64,000 bases of DNA, from positions 124,001 to 188,000 of the forward strand of contig CAJQUW010003622.1 of NCBI GenBank assembly GCA_907163375.1, read 5' to 3'. The notes beneath the pieces were generated by a model. That model did not search any database, was not told the DNA's origin, and saw only the letters and a list, made by a program, of their open reading frames with translations. A program made the position numbers and the translations under genes. Of the stretch, positions 44,255-55,653 are shown one piece after another. Position 1 is the first letter of the stretch. Each line of letters begins with the position of its first letter. The stretch comes from Prostheceraeus crozeri (lineage: Eukaryota; Platyhelminthes; Polycladida; Euryleptidae).

Positions 44255-46976
44255 ATGAAAATGGCGGGTAGAAAAGTTGATCCTATTTGGGCATTTTACG
44301 ACAAAATTCCGTCTACAACACCAACTGGATGTCGGGCGCGATGTAAATCTTGCAAATATGAGTTACAAGGATTGGTTGCACGTTTACGAACGCATCAACT
44401 TAAGTGCTCTACTTCAAATTCGACCGAAAAAGAAGTAGATATCGTCGAACCTAATACTACAAGTGAGTGTCAATCGAACAACAGTGTAGATCTAAAACGT
44501 AAAGTATCGGTATAGCTGCATTAAATATTTATTGAACAGTACAGTGTGTATTTACAGCAAAAGACTTAGCTACTTGTTACTGTACTATACCAAAAAAGCC
44601 TTATCTGGTTCTAAAGATTTTTATCGTTATTGTACTTTTACTAAACCAATTCAAAAAATAAGAGGCTGTGGGTTTTAGAATGTTATTTACTTAAGTTATA
44701 GGTATATGAATAAAAAATGGTCTAATTGTTGATTAGTAAATAAGGTCAAATTCTAAAAAATTGAGCAGCATAGGGTCGCTCGACCTAGGCCCGCATAATT
44801 CGCCTGTATTGGCGGCTGGTGGGAATAAGGAAGAGACATTGATATAGCTGAAGCCGATATAGGCTAACCCTACCGTAAACAAATGAATTATAGGTAAAAC
44901 GCAATATTGTGTTATATGTATAAACACACAATTTTACATAATTACCATTTCATAAATGTACAATTTTTAATTCCTTACTGCACTGAACAATTGCCCTAAT
45001 TATCAGTAGTAGTGTACAATTGGTTTTTGAATGATCAAAGATGCAGATAAAGCCTTTTTCTCTAACTTAGTATATTGTTATAAGCTGTGTCCTGCTATGT
45101 AGTGACAAACTGAACTTTTTGTCAGATAATAATTTCTTTGTTAAATTTTATGGTTTCATACCGTATATAGTTCGCTGGCAGTGATTTAGTATCACCACGT
45201 TAGCCGCCGTCCCGGTAATCTTGTCTCATCTTGGTAATTAATTGTGCTAATTAATTGCCTTACTTACTCCGGGTTTAAGCTACTGTTCAGAAAATGATGA
45301 TATCTAGACTTTATTTTGTTTAAACTGACGCGTAGGATCTACTTATTATACAGTAGTTAGTGGACTGCATACATTGAACTAATAAGATTCTTAATTTTAC
45401 CTTCTTCTTTTCAGGTAAACCAAATGGTCCTCCATCTACGGAAGCTGGAGCTAGTAGCAGAACGACAGAGGAGAGTCTGGCAAACGTGAATTCTGACTAA
45501 CTGCGGGGGTCTTCAACAAAAGCTCCGTCTGTCAGAAAAGTACTACTAGTGCCTCCGTTAAGTCCTCAGGCAAAAGTGCGATTGATAAATTCATCGTCAG
45601 AACACCTGCATCTCTATCAAACGAAATTGATTCGCAAATTGCAAGATTCGTTTTTTCTACCAATTCATCCCTTCGTTATGTTGAGAATCCTCACTTTATC
45701 AAAATGATAGAAATGTTACGACCGGGTTACCATCCTCCAAGTAGGAAAGACATTTCTGGCAAACTGTTGGATAAAATTCACGATGAAGAGTGGCAGAAAT
45801 GTGGGGATAACTTGAAGGATAAAGTTGTATGTTTAGGATTTGATGGATGGTCAAATGTTCATAATGAGCCTATTGTCAGTTCTAGTTACTACAGAGGATG
45901 GACTTGTTTATCTGTTTGATTCAGTAGACACAGCCGACCAATCTCACACGGCAAAGTAACTGGCTGAGATCTCGGGATCAATGATTCGGAGACTCGAAAT
46001 CGAATACAGCTGCAAGGTAGTTACAGATAATGCGGCCAATGTAACTCTGATGAGGAAGAAAGTGGAAGAAACATGCCGAAACGATATATTGACTTACGGT
46101 TGCTCAGCACATTACTTAAATTTGCTTGCACCAGATCTTTCAATTTCTGATGTGCATGAACACGTAGTGCAAGTCATAAAATTCTTTAGGAACAACCACT
46201 TCGAAGCTGCAAAATATCGTCAAGAGAATGGGGCAAAGTTGATCATGCCGCAAGACGTCAGATGGAACAGTATGTGTGACAGCTTGAAATCATACATTGA
46301 CAACTGGTCCAAGCTTATCAAGATCTGCGAAGATCACCGAGATAAAATTGACAATGTTATTCGCAACAAAGTCAACAACATGGTCTTGAAGCGTTCAGTG
46401 GAAGAGCTGAAGGACAGGCTGGCGCAGTCGCTGAGGCTCTGGATCATATTCAAGGAGACAATACTAAGTTAGCTGAGGCTGTTGAAATATGGAAAGAGCT
46501 GGGTGAAAAGTTCCAGACCCTGAAGAATCGTGAAATCATGAAAATATTCCAGAAACGATACGAACAGGCAGTCACACCTGTACATCTATTATCTAACTTC
46601 TTGCATCCCAGATATACAGGGAAGTCCTTGACTGAAAAAGAAAGAAATGAAGCAATGTTATTTGCAAATGAAAAGTGTCCAAAGATCATTCCTTTCTTAA
46701 TGAAATTCCAATCAAAATCATCGCCTTTTATGCCGTGCACATTCGAAGAAAAAACGTGGTAAAATCGATGAATGCATGTGATTGGTGGATGTTCCACAAA
46801 AATTCTAGATGAGACCATCACTATATTTTTGCGTTGTTTTGTTCTCCGCTGTAGCAAGCTCAGCTAGCGTCGAGAGAATGTTCAGTTCCTATGGACTTGT
46901 CCAGTCGAAACTACGAAATCGACTCGGCAATGAGAAGGCCAAGAAACTCGTATTTTTGTTCAAAGCTTTGAACTAA
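44255..46976 (+). pseudogene. hAT transposase (BED finger), decayed
   Basis: Exon 1 from ATG 44255: a BED zinc finger, W-A-F-Y...CKSCKYEL...LRTHQLKC. A likely intron follows (donor near 44509; acceptor TTTTCAG at 45414). Then SAIDKFIVRTPASLSNEIDS, IEMLRPGYHPPSRKDISGKL, VCLGFDGWSNVHNEPIVSSS (first catalytic Asp), VVTDNAANVTLMRKK (second), YGCSAHYLNLLAPDLSI, RWNSMCDSLKSYIDNWSKL and EAVEIWKELGEKF, ending ASSASVERMFSSYGLVQSKL...FLFKALN and TAA 46974-46976. The set is complete from finger to dimerisation domain. Frame breaks near 45500, 45900, 46430 and 46760 and an in-frame stop near 45957 make at least five lesions. Confidence 0.85.
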
Positions 46977-47845
46977 AGGAATAAACGATACCTTTGATAT
47001 TCTTAAATAGCTTAGACTTTGAGTAAAGATTCTTGTTGTTTCGTAAATCTTTTGCATTCCATATAATTACAATTTTGGGTGTTAGAACAAACTTAATAGA
47101 TGGATAAAAAGGTCATTTGGATAAAGGTAATTCATCTTAACTACATGGATACAGATAAGTTATCTAATTTATCTATATGTACTGTACACGCTACCCCAGA
47201 GTATTATGGCACAGTGTATATTTGCAATAAACCTACAGTTGTACATTCATATGATTGTATTTAAATGAGCTTTTAACCTTTTGTACGGCATTTCACAGAA
47301 TTGATAAAAAGTAAGTTAACTAAAATTGAACGTTGAGTCGGTAATAAAGCTTTCAAATGGAAGTAATTTTACAATTGAATAAAGCAATACTATTTTTAAG
47401 TGAAGTAAGTTAATCGATACATACCTAGATGGATCTAAATAAATGTTTTTATAAAAAATAACAGTATAATTAAATTTACAATCAGTTAATATAGCCTATA
47501 CAAGGTAATACATGTGTTCGCAAAGGTGCCCATAAGTATGAAAATATTCACAGATCAACTTTGAACTGAGTATTTTAAAGATCAAATCAGTCGGTGGTAG
47601 ATACCGGTAATTTGAATCAATGTGAATTCAGTAATGATTGAAAATTACAGACATGTTATGGATTAAATGATGTAAATAATTGCTTGTGAAAACTCCATTG
47701 CATACTTTATTCATTTTATTTTCACCTTGATAGAATAAAGTAAGGTAATCATCAAAAAATCAAAAAAATCTGATTTAAATCAAAAAAATCCGATTTTTTT
47801 GATTTTTTTAAAAAAATCGTGATTTTTTCCAACCCTGCTTGTGTG

Positions 47846-48600
47846 GCATCTTATCTCGCAGATGCGTCGAAGTGAGTGGATAAGCAGAAACTAATTGTTT
47901 CTTCAAGCGATGTGAGGACATAAGTCCTTCTATAGCATCATCTATGATGGGCAGGTGAACTGGTTTGTCATCAGAGTTAAGCTCATAAAGTGCTTCACCA
48001 GATTTGTGCGCAAGATCTTCAGTTTAGATAAAGAAACTCAAGAACTGACGGAAAATACTTTCCAACTCTCTCGTAAAAGTGAAAGAACGCTTCTATAAAT
48101 TTTCAGCAACACAATGAGCATCCTTCTTTCAACAAACAATCGTTTGTGCGTTGTAGTCTTTTCAGACCAGCTTTAGTGAACTTTTTTTGATGCATTTCAA
48201 TTTTCAAGTTCATTAAAAGTTTCAAGCGTCTTCTAAAACATCACATTCTTCGAAATACATCAATGGGTACATGGCGATGAATACCAACATCTTTCTCTGC
48301 CAGGCAAGTGTAAAAGAAAACAGCAATAGCATTTAAGTGCTCAAAAACGTGACATGTGCATTCATAAGAAGCCAGCGCATAGAACACTAAAGGAAGATAT
48401 AATGGAAGTTGGAGAATTTGGCAATCTGTTACATAGGCATCCTTACGATCAGTTAAAAATTTAAGGTGATTGTGGAGATCATTAAAAATATATTCGACAT
48501 TCCCTTCCGATGCTTGAGTGAACTTTTTGCGCCGTTATTTACGTGATGGCAAGCATCGCCATCAATATCAGACAGATTTGAGCAATGTTCTTTCATCCTG
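47846..48600 (-). pseudogene. Older hAT-like relic, central part (right of the insertion)
   Basis: On the minus strand: LSDIDGDACHHVNNGAK (about 48590-48540), EYIFNDLHNHLKFLTDRKDA, LPLYLPLVFYALASYE, and finally LAHKSGEALYELNSDDKPVH and a Pro/Leu-rich end at 47846. D-I-D-G-D-[AS]-C-H-H-x-x-N-A-A-K-K-F is a hallmark I know from a hAT-derived protein group (KIAA1586-like). Several frame changes. The reading resumes at 39749 beyond the younger hAT. Confidence 0.5.
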
Positions 48601-48639
48601 GTTTTTTACACAAGATTTCGAGAGGTGTATGTACAGTCA

Positions 48640-49260
48640 CCAGAAGAAACTAAAATGCAACTGAAAAGTTGACACTTTGCAAACAAAACCTGCAATTGAA
48701 GGGAAGTCGCACGAAGCAGAGTGCGAAGTAATGGGGGATCCGTCCCTAACAGTGATCATCTGAATCCCCACCAGTACACATGCTTGATTAGTCCTGGGGG
48801 GATCCCAGATTGTCCCTCCCAGTGATGTGTGTCAGAATGAATGTCTACTTTTTCTGTCTCTCAGAGTGGCTTTTAGCCGATTCCACTTGAAGGCTATCTT
48901 CAATGCTGCAGCGCATGTGTGTGTGCTGCTGCTGCAATGAAGGACATCTGACTCACTAATACCCCGTCCACTGCGTGGGCAGCAGTTAGTGCATGTGTCG
49001 TAACCGAACTCTGTTTTTTTCATCATCATTCGTCGCTTGTCCACGAGTTTTTCCTGCAATTTCGTCCGTCGCATCCCGATTGAGAAGTCATATCGATCGA
49101 CATCAATTCGTGTAACAAATGTGTGTTATAAGGGATTGTCTTCGTGAGCTGAAAGCACTCAACTTGAAAGTAAGTTCCGATTCTACGGTGTTGTGACTCC
49201 GCTTTCCCTAGCAATTGCATCAATGATTCAATCACACCTTTACTTGGTCACATCTTTACA
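48640..49260. other. GC-richer block of unknown nature
   Basis: Less AT-rich than the surroundings, with two overlapping minus-strand frames (49026-49235 and 48832-49074; CTNCCPRSGRGISESD is one stretch). It lies just upstream, in the minus sense, of the older hAT-like relic and could be its 5' part or an unrelated repeat. I recognise no domain. Confidence 0.25.
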
Positions 49261-49472
49261 CCTTTAAAGTATCTGGTTTGGTCTACGTAAGATGATTTAG
49301 TTGATTTTCTATAAAGTATTCTGATAATCCATTAAAGTATCTGGCTTGGTCTGAGATGATTTTCGTAATTTTTTTGTGAAGTATTCTAGATGATCATAAT
49401 GGTCGTTATGATAACATGAATGTTCACTTGAGTGAGTAGGAACATCGTCAAAAAATCAGCAATATCTTACAG

Positions 49473-50166
49473 ATGCAGATGGTCAAGGCGAACCTCATCA
49501 CTGTGTCAGGAGACATCCTGCGTCTACGGCAAGTTCTGGAGAGCTACAAGGAGAATGGAGGGCCATCATCTCAGGAGCTCGCTGAACAGCTGGAGCTCAA
49601 TCGGAACTTCAAAGGAGTCACCTTGAAGCGAAGTACTTACTCTACGTTCCGAACACAATTCGTGCAGGCCGTCATCGATAACCTAGACGCGAGATTCGAC
49701 GTCGAACTTTTGAAAGACTGCACGTTTTTAGATAAGAGAAGGTGGCCAACATCTGATGACCGAATCATCTATGGTGACAGAGAGGTCATGAAAGTCGCCG
49801 AGTTTTTCAAACAATGTGATGAACGCAGTCTCCTCATTTCGAGAGGCCAAATCCGGGCTAGACTCGTCTGACTTCAAAGAATTTTGCGATGTCATCAAGA
49901 TTTTCCCTGTGTGTACGGCTGAATGTGAAAGAGGCTTTAGTGCGATGAATGATGTGTTCACAAAAGATCGGAATCGTTCGAGTGCAAATGTTTGTAATGC
50001 TGTTCTTTTTCTCAACATCAATGGACCACCAATCACCCACGTAAACTTTGCTAAGTACGTCGTGGATTGGGTGAAATCGCATAGTTCAGCACGTGGTCAA
50101 AACCGTGTTTCATGTTCCACCACAAAATTGCGAGCGAAACAATCGCTTTTTTCATTGAATAAATGA
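49473..50166 (+). pseudogene. hAT-like transposase relic, C-terminal part
   Basis: Frame 1 (49473-49871): ILRLRQVLESYKENGGPSSQ, STYSTFRTQFVQAVIDNL, LKDCTFLDKRRWP. Frame 2 (49816-50166): FKEFCDVIKIFPVCTAECER, GFSAMNDVFTKDRNR, FLNINGPPITHVNFAKYVVD, WVKSHSSAR, and the frame's stop at 50164-50166. The ECERGFSAMNxxxTxxRNR box and NGPP are diagnostic of the dimerisation region in a KIAA1586/ZNF862-like hAT group. One frameshift near 49830. The upstream catalytic part is absent. Confidence 0.7.
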
Positions 50167-50169
50167 GTT

Positions 50170-52260
50170 TTTGCCGCACTTACTTGTTCTATTTAGCATA
50201 TCGGTATTGTGAGAGGATTAGATGTATAGCCTACTAAGCTTAGTAATCAACTCCATATCAGCGCGTGAAGGACAGAGATTTGACAGACGAATTATACCTA
50301 GCCGCTTCGAAGATAATTATGGGTCTCATTCAGCACATAGCCTACATGAAGATTGGCATCCCCCCCAGTCACTTTTTCCTACTTCGCACCCTGGCACGAA
50401 GGGCGAAATTTTTTAGACCTCCTAGAATTGTCATTACGCAAGCAAATGCCTACCAACCAAGCAACAGGGGGAGAATTAACGGATTTCTGAATAGATTTCT
50501 GATTGGCCGAGGTAACTCTTTCCTCTACCCGTTTTTTCTTAGCATTCTCATTTTTTTTTCATCAATCTCGAAAATAATCAAAATCTTGAAAAAAGACAGA
50601 AATCCGAGAAAGGACGGAAAATAAGGCTACCTGATTAACATGAAGGATTCCGGGTAATCAGCAATGTTAAGCTTCGAATTCAACCTAATTGAGGACACAA
50701 AATTGCGCTTACATCACCCGCGTGCGATGAGGCATTTCTATTCATAACATGATCTAACAGTGCTTGGATATAATTCTACAATAACTTGTAGTGCAACAAG
50801 AGAGATAGCAAAGAAGTTGGATATCATTGTTCGATTACTGGTTGGCGATGGCATACATCACATAACCAAATGATGCATCAACCCTAAATAAATGGCAATG
50901 ATACAAACAGTAACATCCTCTTATTGAAACATAAATAAGAGTCCATAAAACAAACAAGATTTCCCAGAGTGCGTGCTGTTACAACGCAATTGCCATGTCG
51001 AGTAATTCTTCAATGCTCGATGCGCAGAAGCGAGCTGCACTATATTCAAATCGGGCGCTGTTTGTTTATTGCACCCTATTATAATGTCAACTGTAAAACT
51101 TGATGTCGGCTTTGCACATGACGTGTGCCCTCATCTTTTCCACTGCAAAGAAGTCAGAAAATTGTGCCATTATCAATATAATCATTCCACCATTTATCAA
51201 AATTACTATTTTTTTTTCATTTCCACCATGAAATGCAATTTTCTAAAATTGTAGCCGTTGAATGATTGGCGGATATTATTTCTTATACAGAGTTGCATAG
51301 ATGTCTGACTTTGCGCTTTGTTTGAAGTAATGTGACCAATTAATGGAAATTTACTCGATTAGTTTTATAATGCATCCGACGTCTTCATCACATGTGAAAT
51401 ATGTGTATATATATATATTATATTTTATATAATTAATGTTCGATGTCTGTGTATATACATATATATATATTTTTGTACGATAGATCGCCCAATCTGATAA
51501 AATTTTGAAAAACCATTGTGATTTCAGCAATGTATTCCAGACATATTTCGATATATAAAATCAAAGTAATGTTAAATATCTTTGTATAAAATATCATCCT
51601 CAGCGGCAAGAGGCAAAAGGTAAAATCACAGCACACAGTTATATACAAATCTACAGATTCAGACGGAGTGGGTGAGAGCCACTCCTTTCATTAGAAAGGG
51701 CGTCAAAGTTATCTCTAATCAAAATAGATTCAAGAATTTTTGGAAATCTCGACCTGCCAATTACTGAGTTCTCTTTCAAAGGTCGGTGCACATGCATAGA
51801 TATCTATGTCGGCAAAGGTTTTCCAGTGACATGTTCATTAATCCGAGTGGCTAAAAAGCGTATAGTAACGCCGACGTATCGCATATTGCAGCGATCACAG
51901 GAATAAAGTAAATGATATTAGATTTTAGCTCACTCGAGAGTCCACATTCTGGCACATATGCAGAGTTTTGGAGGTCTTAAAAATCAATCTGATTTTAGTA
52001 TTCTCTGGTAAAGCTTTGTTGATGAAATGAATCCGATTCTTTAATTCATATATAATATATATATATATATATGTATAAGTGAAGTGAAGTTACATAATAG
52101 TAGAATTATATTAATAAACTAGAGTCAAAATGCATGATGTGTAGGATCCTACGGATCTGTTGTTGACATGATTATAGAAAGTGTTGTTATGTCAATTTGA
52201 CTGCGATTTGACGCAAAGAGAAAGACCGTTGAAGATCTTGAAATGAATCAAAATGCTGAA
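50170..52260. other. No gene; AT microsatellites
   Basis: 50357-50410 (CCCCCCAGTCACTTTTTCC and similar) looks like untranslated or terminal sequence of the preceding hAT. (TA)-rich runs lie at 51404-51475 and 52049-52076. The word TGTTCGATGTCTGTG is at 51437. Confidence 0.3.
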
Positions 52261-52267
52261 GCAGGAT

Positions 52268-52348
52268 GATCGATATCATAGACATCGAACAACAACAACT
52301 AGGTTAATGTTAACTTAATGATTATTGTTCGATGTCTATGATCGATAT
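52268..52348. repeat. Inverted repeat of TCATAGACATCGAACAA
   Basis: The 17-bp arms (52276-52292 and 52325-52341) are exactly complementary, with a 32-nt spacer. Further copies of the word are at 51437 (+, one change), near 52623 (-) and 57246 (+). Confidence 0.75.
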
Positions 52349-52698
52349 AGTGGGACGTCATTTTATCAGGATATTTTTGTCAAAAAGGTTATTGTATATC
52401 AGAAAAATCATGACATCCGTGGTGAGTATTTATGAGGTGTACTTTCCAATTCACTTTCCATTGTCAACCACTGGACACCGCCATTGTCTGCCTTTAGTGA
52501 CAACGCATGTCCATGTTCAAGTCCCTTATTATCTTTGTATTGTCGGATTTCTCTGTGGAACTTCATCATTAGAAAAGCATGTTGCACTCTCATGTCCTAT
52601 GGTACTGACTTTCTATGGTACTGACCATGGACATCGAACACTAAGCACGAAGGTCCACACTGGACAGCTGGGCAAGGTCGCTCCTGTTAAAGCCAAAG

Positions 52699-52932
52699 GG
52701 GGCTGTTCATTAACTAAAATTCTGCCGACGGAAAATTAAACCGGATTTAATATTCTGCCGGCAGAATATTCTGCCGACTTAATGAACAACGGTATAATAC
52801 CGAAACCGACTGAATATTCTGCCAGTTTCGGTGTTATACTGTCGTTCATTAAGTCGGCTGAATATTCTGCCGGCAGAATATTAAATCGGTTTAATTTTCT
52901 GTCGGCAGAATTTTAGTTAATGAACAGTCCCC
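52699..52932. mobile_element. Palindromic MITE
   Basis: 234 bp, almost wholly self-complementary. Ends GGGGCTGTTCATTAACTA and the complement of GGGGACTGTTCATTAACT. The inside repeats ATTCTGCCGGCAGAATATT in both arms. No target duplication is clear at the flanks and there is no coding capacity. Confidence 0.75.
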
Positions 52933-53804
52933 ATGTCGACTATCTTTCTTTGTTTTATTGCTTGAAATGCTTTGAAATTTCCATATGTTTCCACAAAATC
53001 ACTTGTTTTCACATTGGTGATTATCATAGAATATCGAAGAAACTGAGTATGTGCAGTGTGCTCTTTATCATTTGTGCTAGATAAAATTTTTTTTCGATCA
53101 TGGCTGAGAGATTCATGACGTTAATCTATTAATTCTTATATGATAATGAAAATCATCCGAACAGCCATTCATAATAGGACACAATGCTAATTTAAATTAT
53201 TGATTGAAGTAGTCCCAATGAGGAATGACGGCATCCTCCAATCTGCAGGTGTACAAATGCTGTGCTGCTGTAACCATTGGATTAATCAATTCTTAAAAAA
53301 ACTCAATGGATCTTTCTCGTGGCAACAAATTAAAATTGATGAGCTTTGGCACAATAACTGGTATAAATAGAAATCTCAAGACTTGTAACACTACTCACTC
53401 TTGCTGTTGGCATACTGTGCTACGATAGATTCCAACATTTCCGCATACACGTTGAACACAGACGTCTATGTCGTCTGTACCGTCTACAGATGCTGGTATT
53501 GTAAATAAAAAAGGAAATTAAAACTACATATTATAAAACACCAGGAGGCCGATGGATAAAAATTGGAAAAGTGTATGTAAATTAAAGAACTACAATGATA
53601 CTGCTACACCGATTACAGGTGAACTACTGCTACACTATAACTGAGACTACACATGGTGGATAATGGTAGTAGTGGACAAGTGGAAAGTGGATAATGGAGT
53701 TAAAAAATATAACTCTCTAGTAAACTATATAGTAAACACTACTACACAATCGAACTTTAGACACTATTGTCTAAGACAACACGTGGAAAATACTTTTTCT
53801 CCAC
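52933..53804. other. No gene recognised
   Basis: AT-rich; nothing supportable. Confidence 0.3.
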
Positions 53805-54205
53805 TTGAGAGAATTGGCCAGTCTTCTTACCAACAAAGGCATCCCATTGAAGTGTAGAGCCCATGTGTATGAGATGTGTGTAAGACGCTGTAAGTAGCGA
53901 GACGCTGTGGTTTGCCCGAACTTCCAGTCCGCCTGCGGCAAAGACGTCTGCGCTGGTTTGGCCACGTAAGAAGAGCCAATGGTGACGTCATTAATGAAGT
54001 CTACAACTTGTCAGTCGATGGTTGCCGTCCACCTGGTAGACCTAAGAAGACTTGGCAAGCCTGTATCCATGAAGATCTGGAGTCTCTGGAGGTGTCGGAA
54101 GACATTGCTCTAGATCGTTCGAGATGGAAACGGGTCATCGCATCTACGTCCAGCCCCGGAACCGGGAAGAAGAGACGCAAAACGAGGAAGTAAGAAGTAA
54201 GTAAG
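53805..54205 (+). pseudogene. LINE 3' end fragment
   Basis: SLLTNKGIPLKCRAHVYEMC (53820-53880) leads, after a gap and frame change, to RLRQRRLRWFGHVRRANGD, GCRPPGRPKKTWQACIHED and an Arg/Lys-rich end (53912-54193). This is the C-terminal tail common to many non-LTR reverse transcriptases (R-L-x-W-F-G-H-V...G-R-P-x-x-x-W). The stop is followed at once by GAAGTAAGAAGTAAGTAAG, a short tandem tail of the kind that ends RTE-type elements. It is a 5'-truncated copy. Confidence 0.7.
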
Positions 54206-54994
54206 TTGAATTTGTTTTCGGCAGTTTCTTTATCCGCCTATAATACGTTATCGAATCCAACATTTCTTCATTTGTCGTCATCCACAATGATGTGATTTGA
54301 ATTACAGTACTGCGACCACTGCTTCAGCTACCGGTTAAGGCACATAAAACATAATACTGTCTCCGCCAATCATCAGCAGGTATTCGTCTAGTTGTCTTTC
54401 GACCCTTAACATGAACACTCAAACCCAGACTAGCGGGATCCCACACATAGCGGCTGAAAATACTCAATAGGTAATGATATGTCTGGTATGATCTGTCAAG
54501 GGATGTCAGACATCATGAAAATGCTGCGTTTCCCACATGTAAACTCAATAAGGCAGTGGCTATTTCACTGGATGAGCCTGTTCACTATTCTTCATTCTTC
54601 TATTGCCGCACCTCATGTTTCGTAGCTCTAGTGGACTCCAAATAACTCAATATAGCAATAGGCATCAGTCTGTCTTGAAACGCTGACTTGTTTTTCTTCA
54701 TCTTCTAATTTGTTTTGAAAAAAATAGTGACCCTTGTAGCGAGGCAAACGTATTTCACATCTTTAAGCGATGTTTTGTAGATAATTTGTGTGCCTGTATT
54801 ACCTATCTGCCTATGCAGCAATAAATGTCAACGGTTCAGCTGATCTGCCGGTGCATCAGTCAAAATTGCACCTGACCAGGCATGTTAATAGCCACTCACA
54901 ACTGTAATCTGTGCATAGAGCGCACTGGAGTTTTCTTTTTTTAAATTCTTCCGAAGTTCGAATGCGTCAGACTTGTGATGTTTTATAGGATACC

Positions 54995-55160
54995 TGAAGA
55001 AATTACACCGAAGACGAGGCTAGGCGCACCGAAGCCAGGACCAGGCGCGACGAAGCTAGAGCCGAGCGCACCAGGTACAACGTCACCTGCGCGCCAGACG
55101 TATGATCTATTTCTAGAATACCTGAAACCAATCACGCGCCAGTGCGCCAGTCGACCAAAG
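54995..55160. repeat. GC-rich block with CGAAGCCAGGACCAGGCGC-like units
   Basis: Imperfect units (GACGAGGCTAGGCGCACCGA, CGAAGCCAGGACCAGGCGCG, CGAAGCTAGAGCCGAGCGCA) of about 22 bp occur three times, followed by other GCGC-rich words. It is the sharpest GC peak in the right half of the window. Identity unknown. Confidence 0.45.
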
Positions 55161-55579
55161 TAAGCTCGGTGCACGTCTGCACAGATGAAAGTTCGTAGGC
55201 CACAGCCATTCAAAAAATCCCAAGTAGGTGCATGCTCTCCCCAAAGCGCGAGTTACAGATCGGATTTGTTTTCAACTTTCTCGCATCTTATTTCATTTGC
55301 AAATTTGTAATCGGGACCTATTCCATATTTTGTTGATCAGATAATAACAAGAGTGAATAGCGAGGTAGGAAGAAACTGCGATTAAGCCTCAAAAACGACG
55401 CTGGAGCCCCCGTGGCCACATCATCATTCCTACGATTTTGTTTTAAAAAAATGAATCTTTTGCGCAATGTTATTTGATCAAAAATATTTGATTTAGACCT
55501 AAATTTTCCTGAGAAAGCATAACATTCTTCTAAATCTTACTTAGAACTCCTTGGCGTACTATCCAACAATTAGGCCTAT

Positions 55580-55653
55580 ATGAGATAATCAATTGCCATC
55601 TGTCAGCATCTTGTCGGTCTTCATGCATCTGGAGTTCGAATCTCCAGTCTCAG
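55580..55653 (+). other. tRNA-like fragment (T arm and acceptor stem only)
   Basis: TGGAG-TTCGAAT-CTCCA (55630-55646) is a perfect 5-bp T stem with the canonical seven-base loop. The following GTCTCAG can pair at six of seven positions (one G-U) with ATGAGAT at 55580. The spacing is tRNA-like, but no anticodon or D stem forms. Probably a decayed tRNA or SINE head. Confidence 0.25.

Larger units (their letters stand above)
39758..47837 (+). mobile_element. hAT transposon, 8.1 kb including a nested element
   Basis: Termini CAGGGTTGGCTTGATTTAAA and the complement of CAGGGTTGGAAAAAATCACG (first 9 bp perfect), followed on both sides by GATTTAAATC/AAAAAATC repeats. The 8-bp duplication CTTGTGTG is identical at 39750-39757 and 47838-47845. 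A hAT transposase relic lies at 44255-46976. 3.7 kb of the length is the insertion at 40025-43743, so the hAT itself is about 4.4 kb. Confidence 0.9.

Noticed and set aside
52332-52739. 135-codon plus-strand frame
   Set aside because: Runs into the MITE at 52699 and begins in an inverted repeat; no family recognised.
55580-55653. Functional tRNA gene
   Set aside because: The T arm and part of the acceptor stem pair, but no anticodon or D stem forms.
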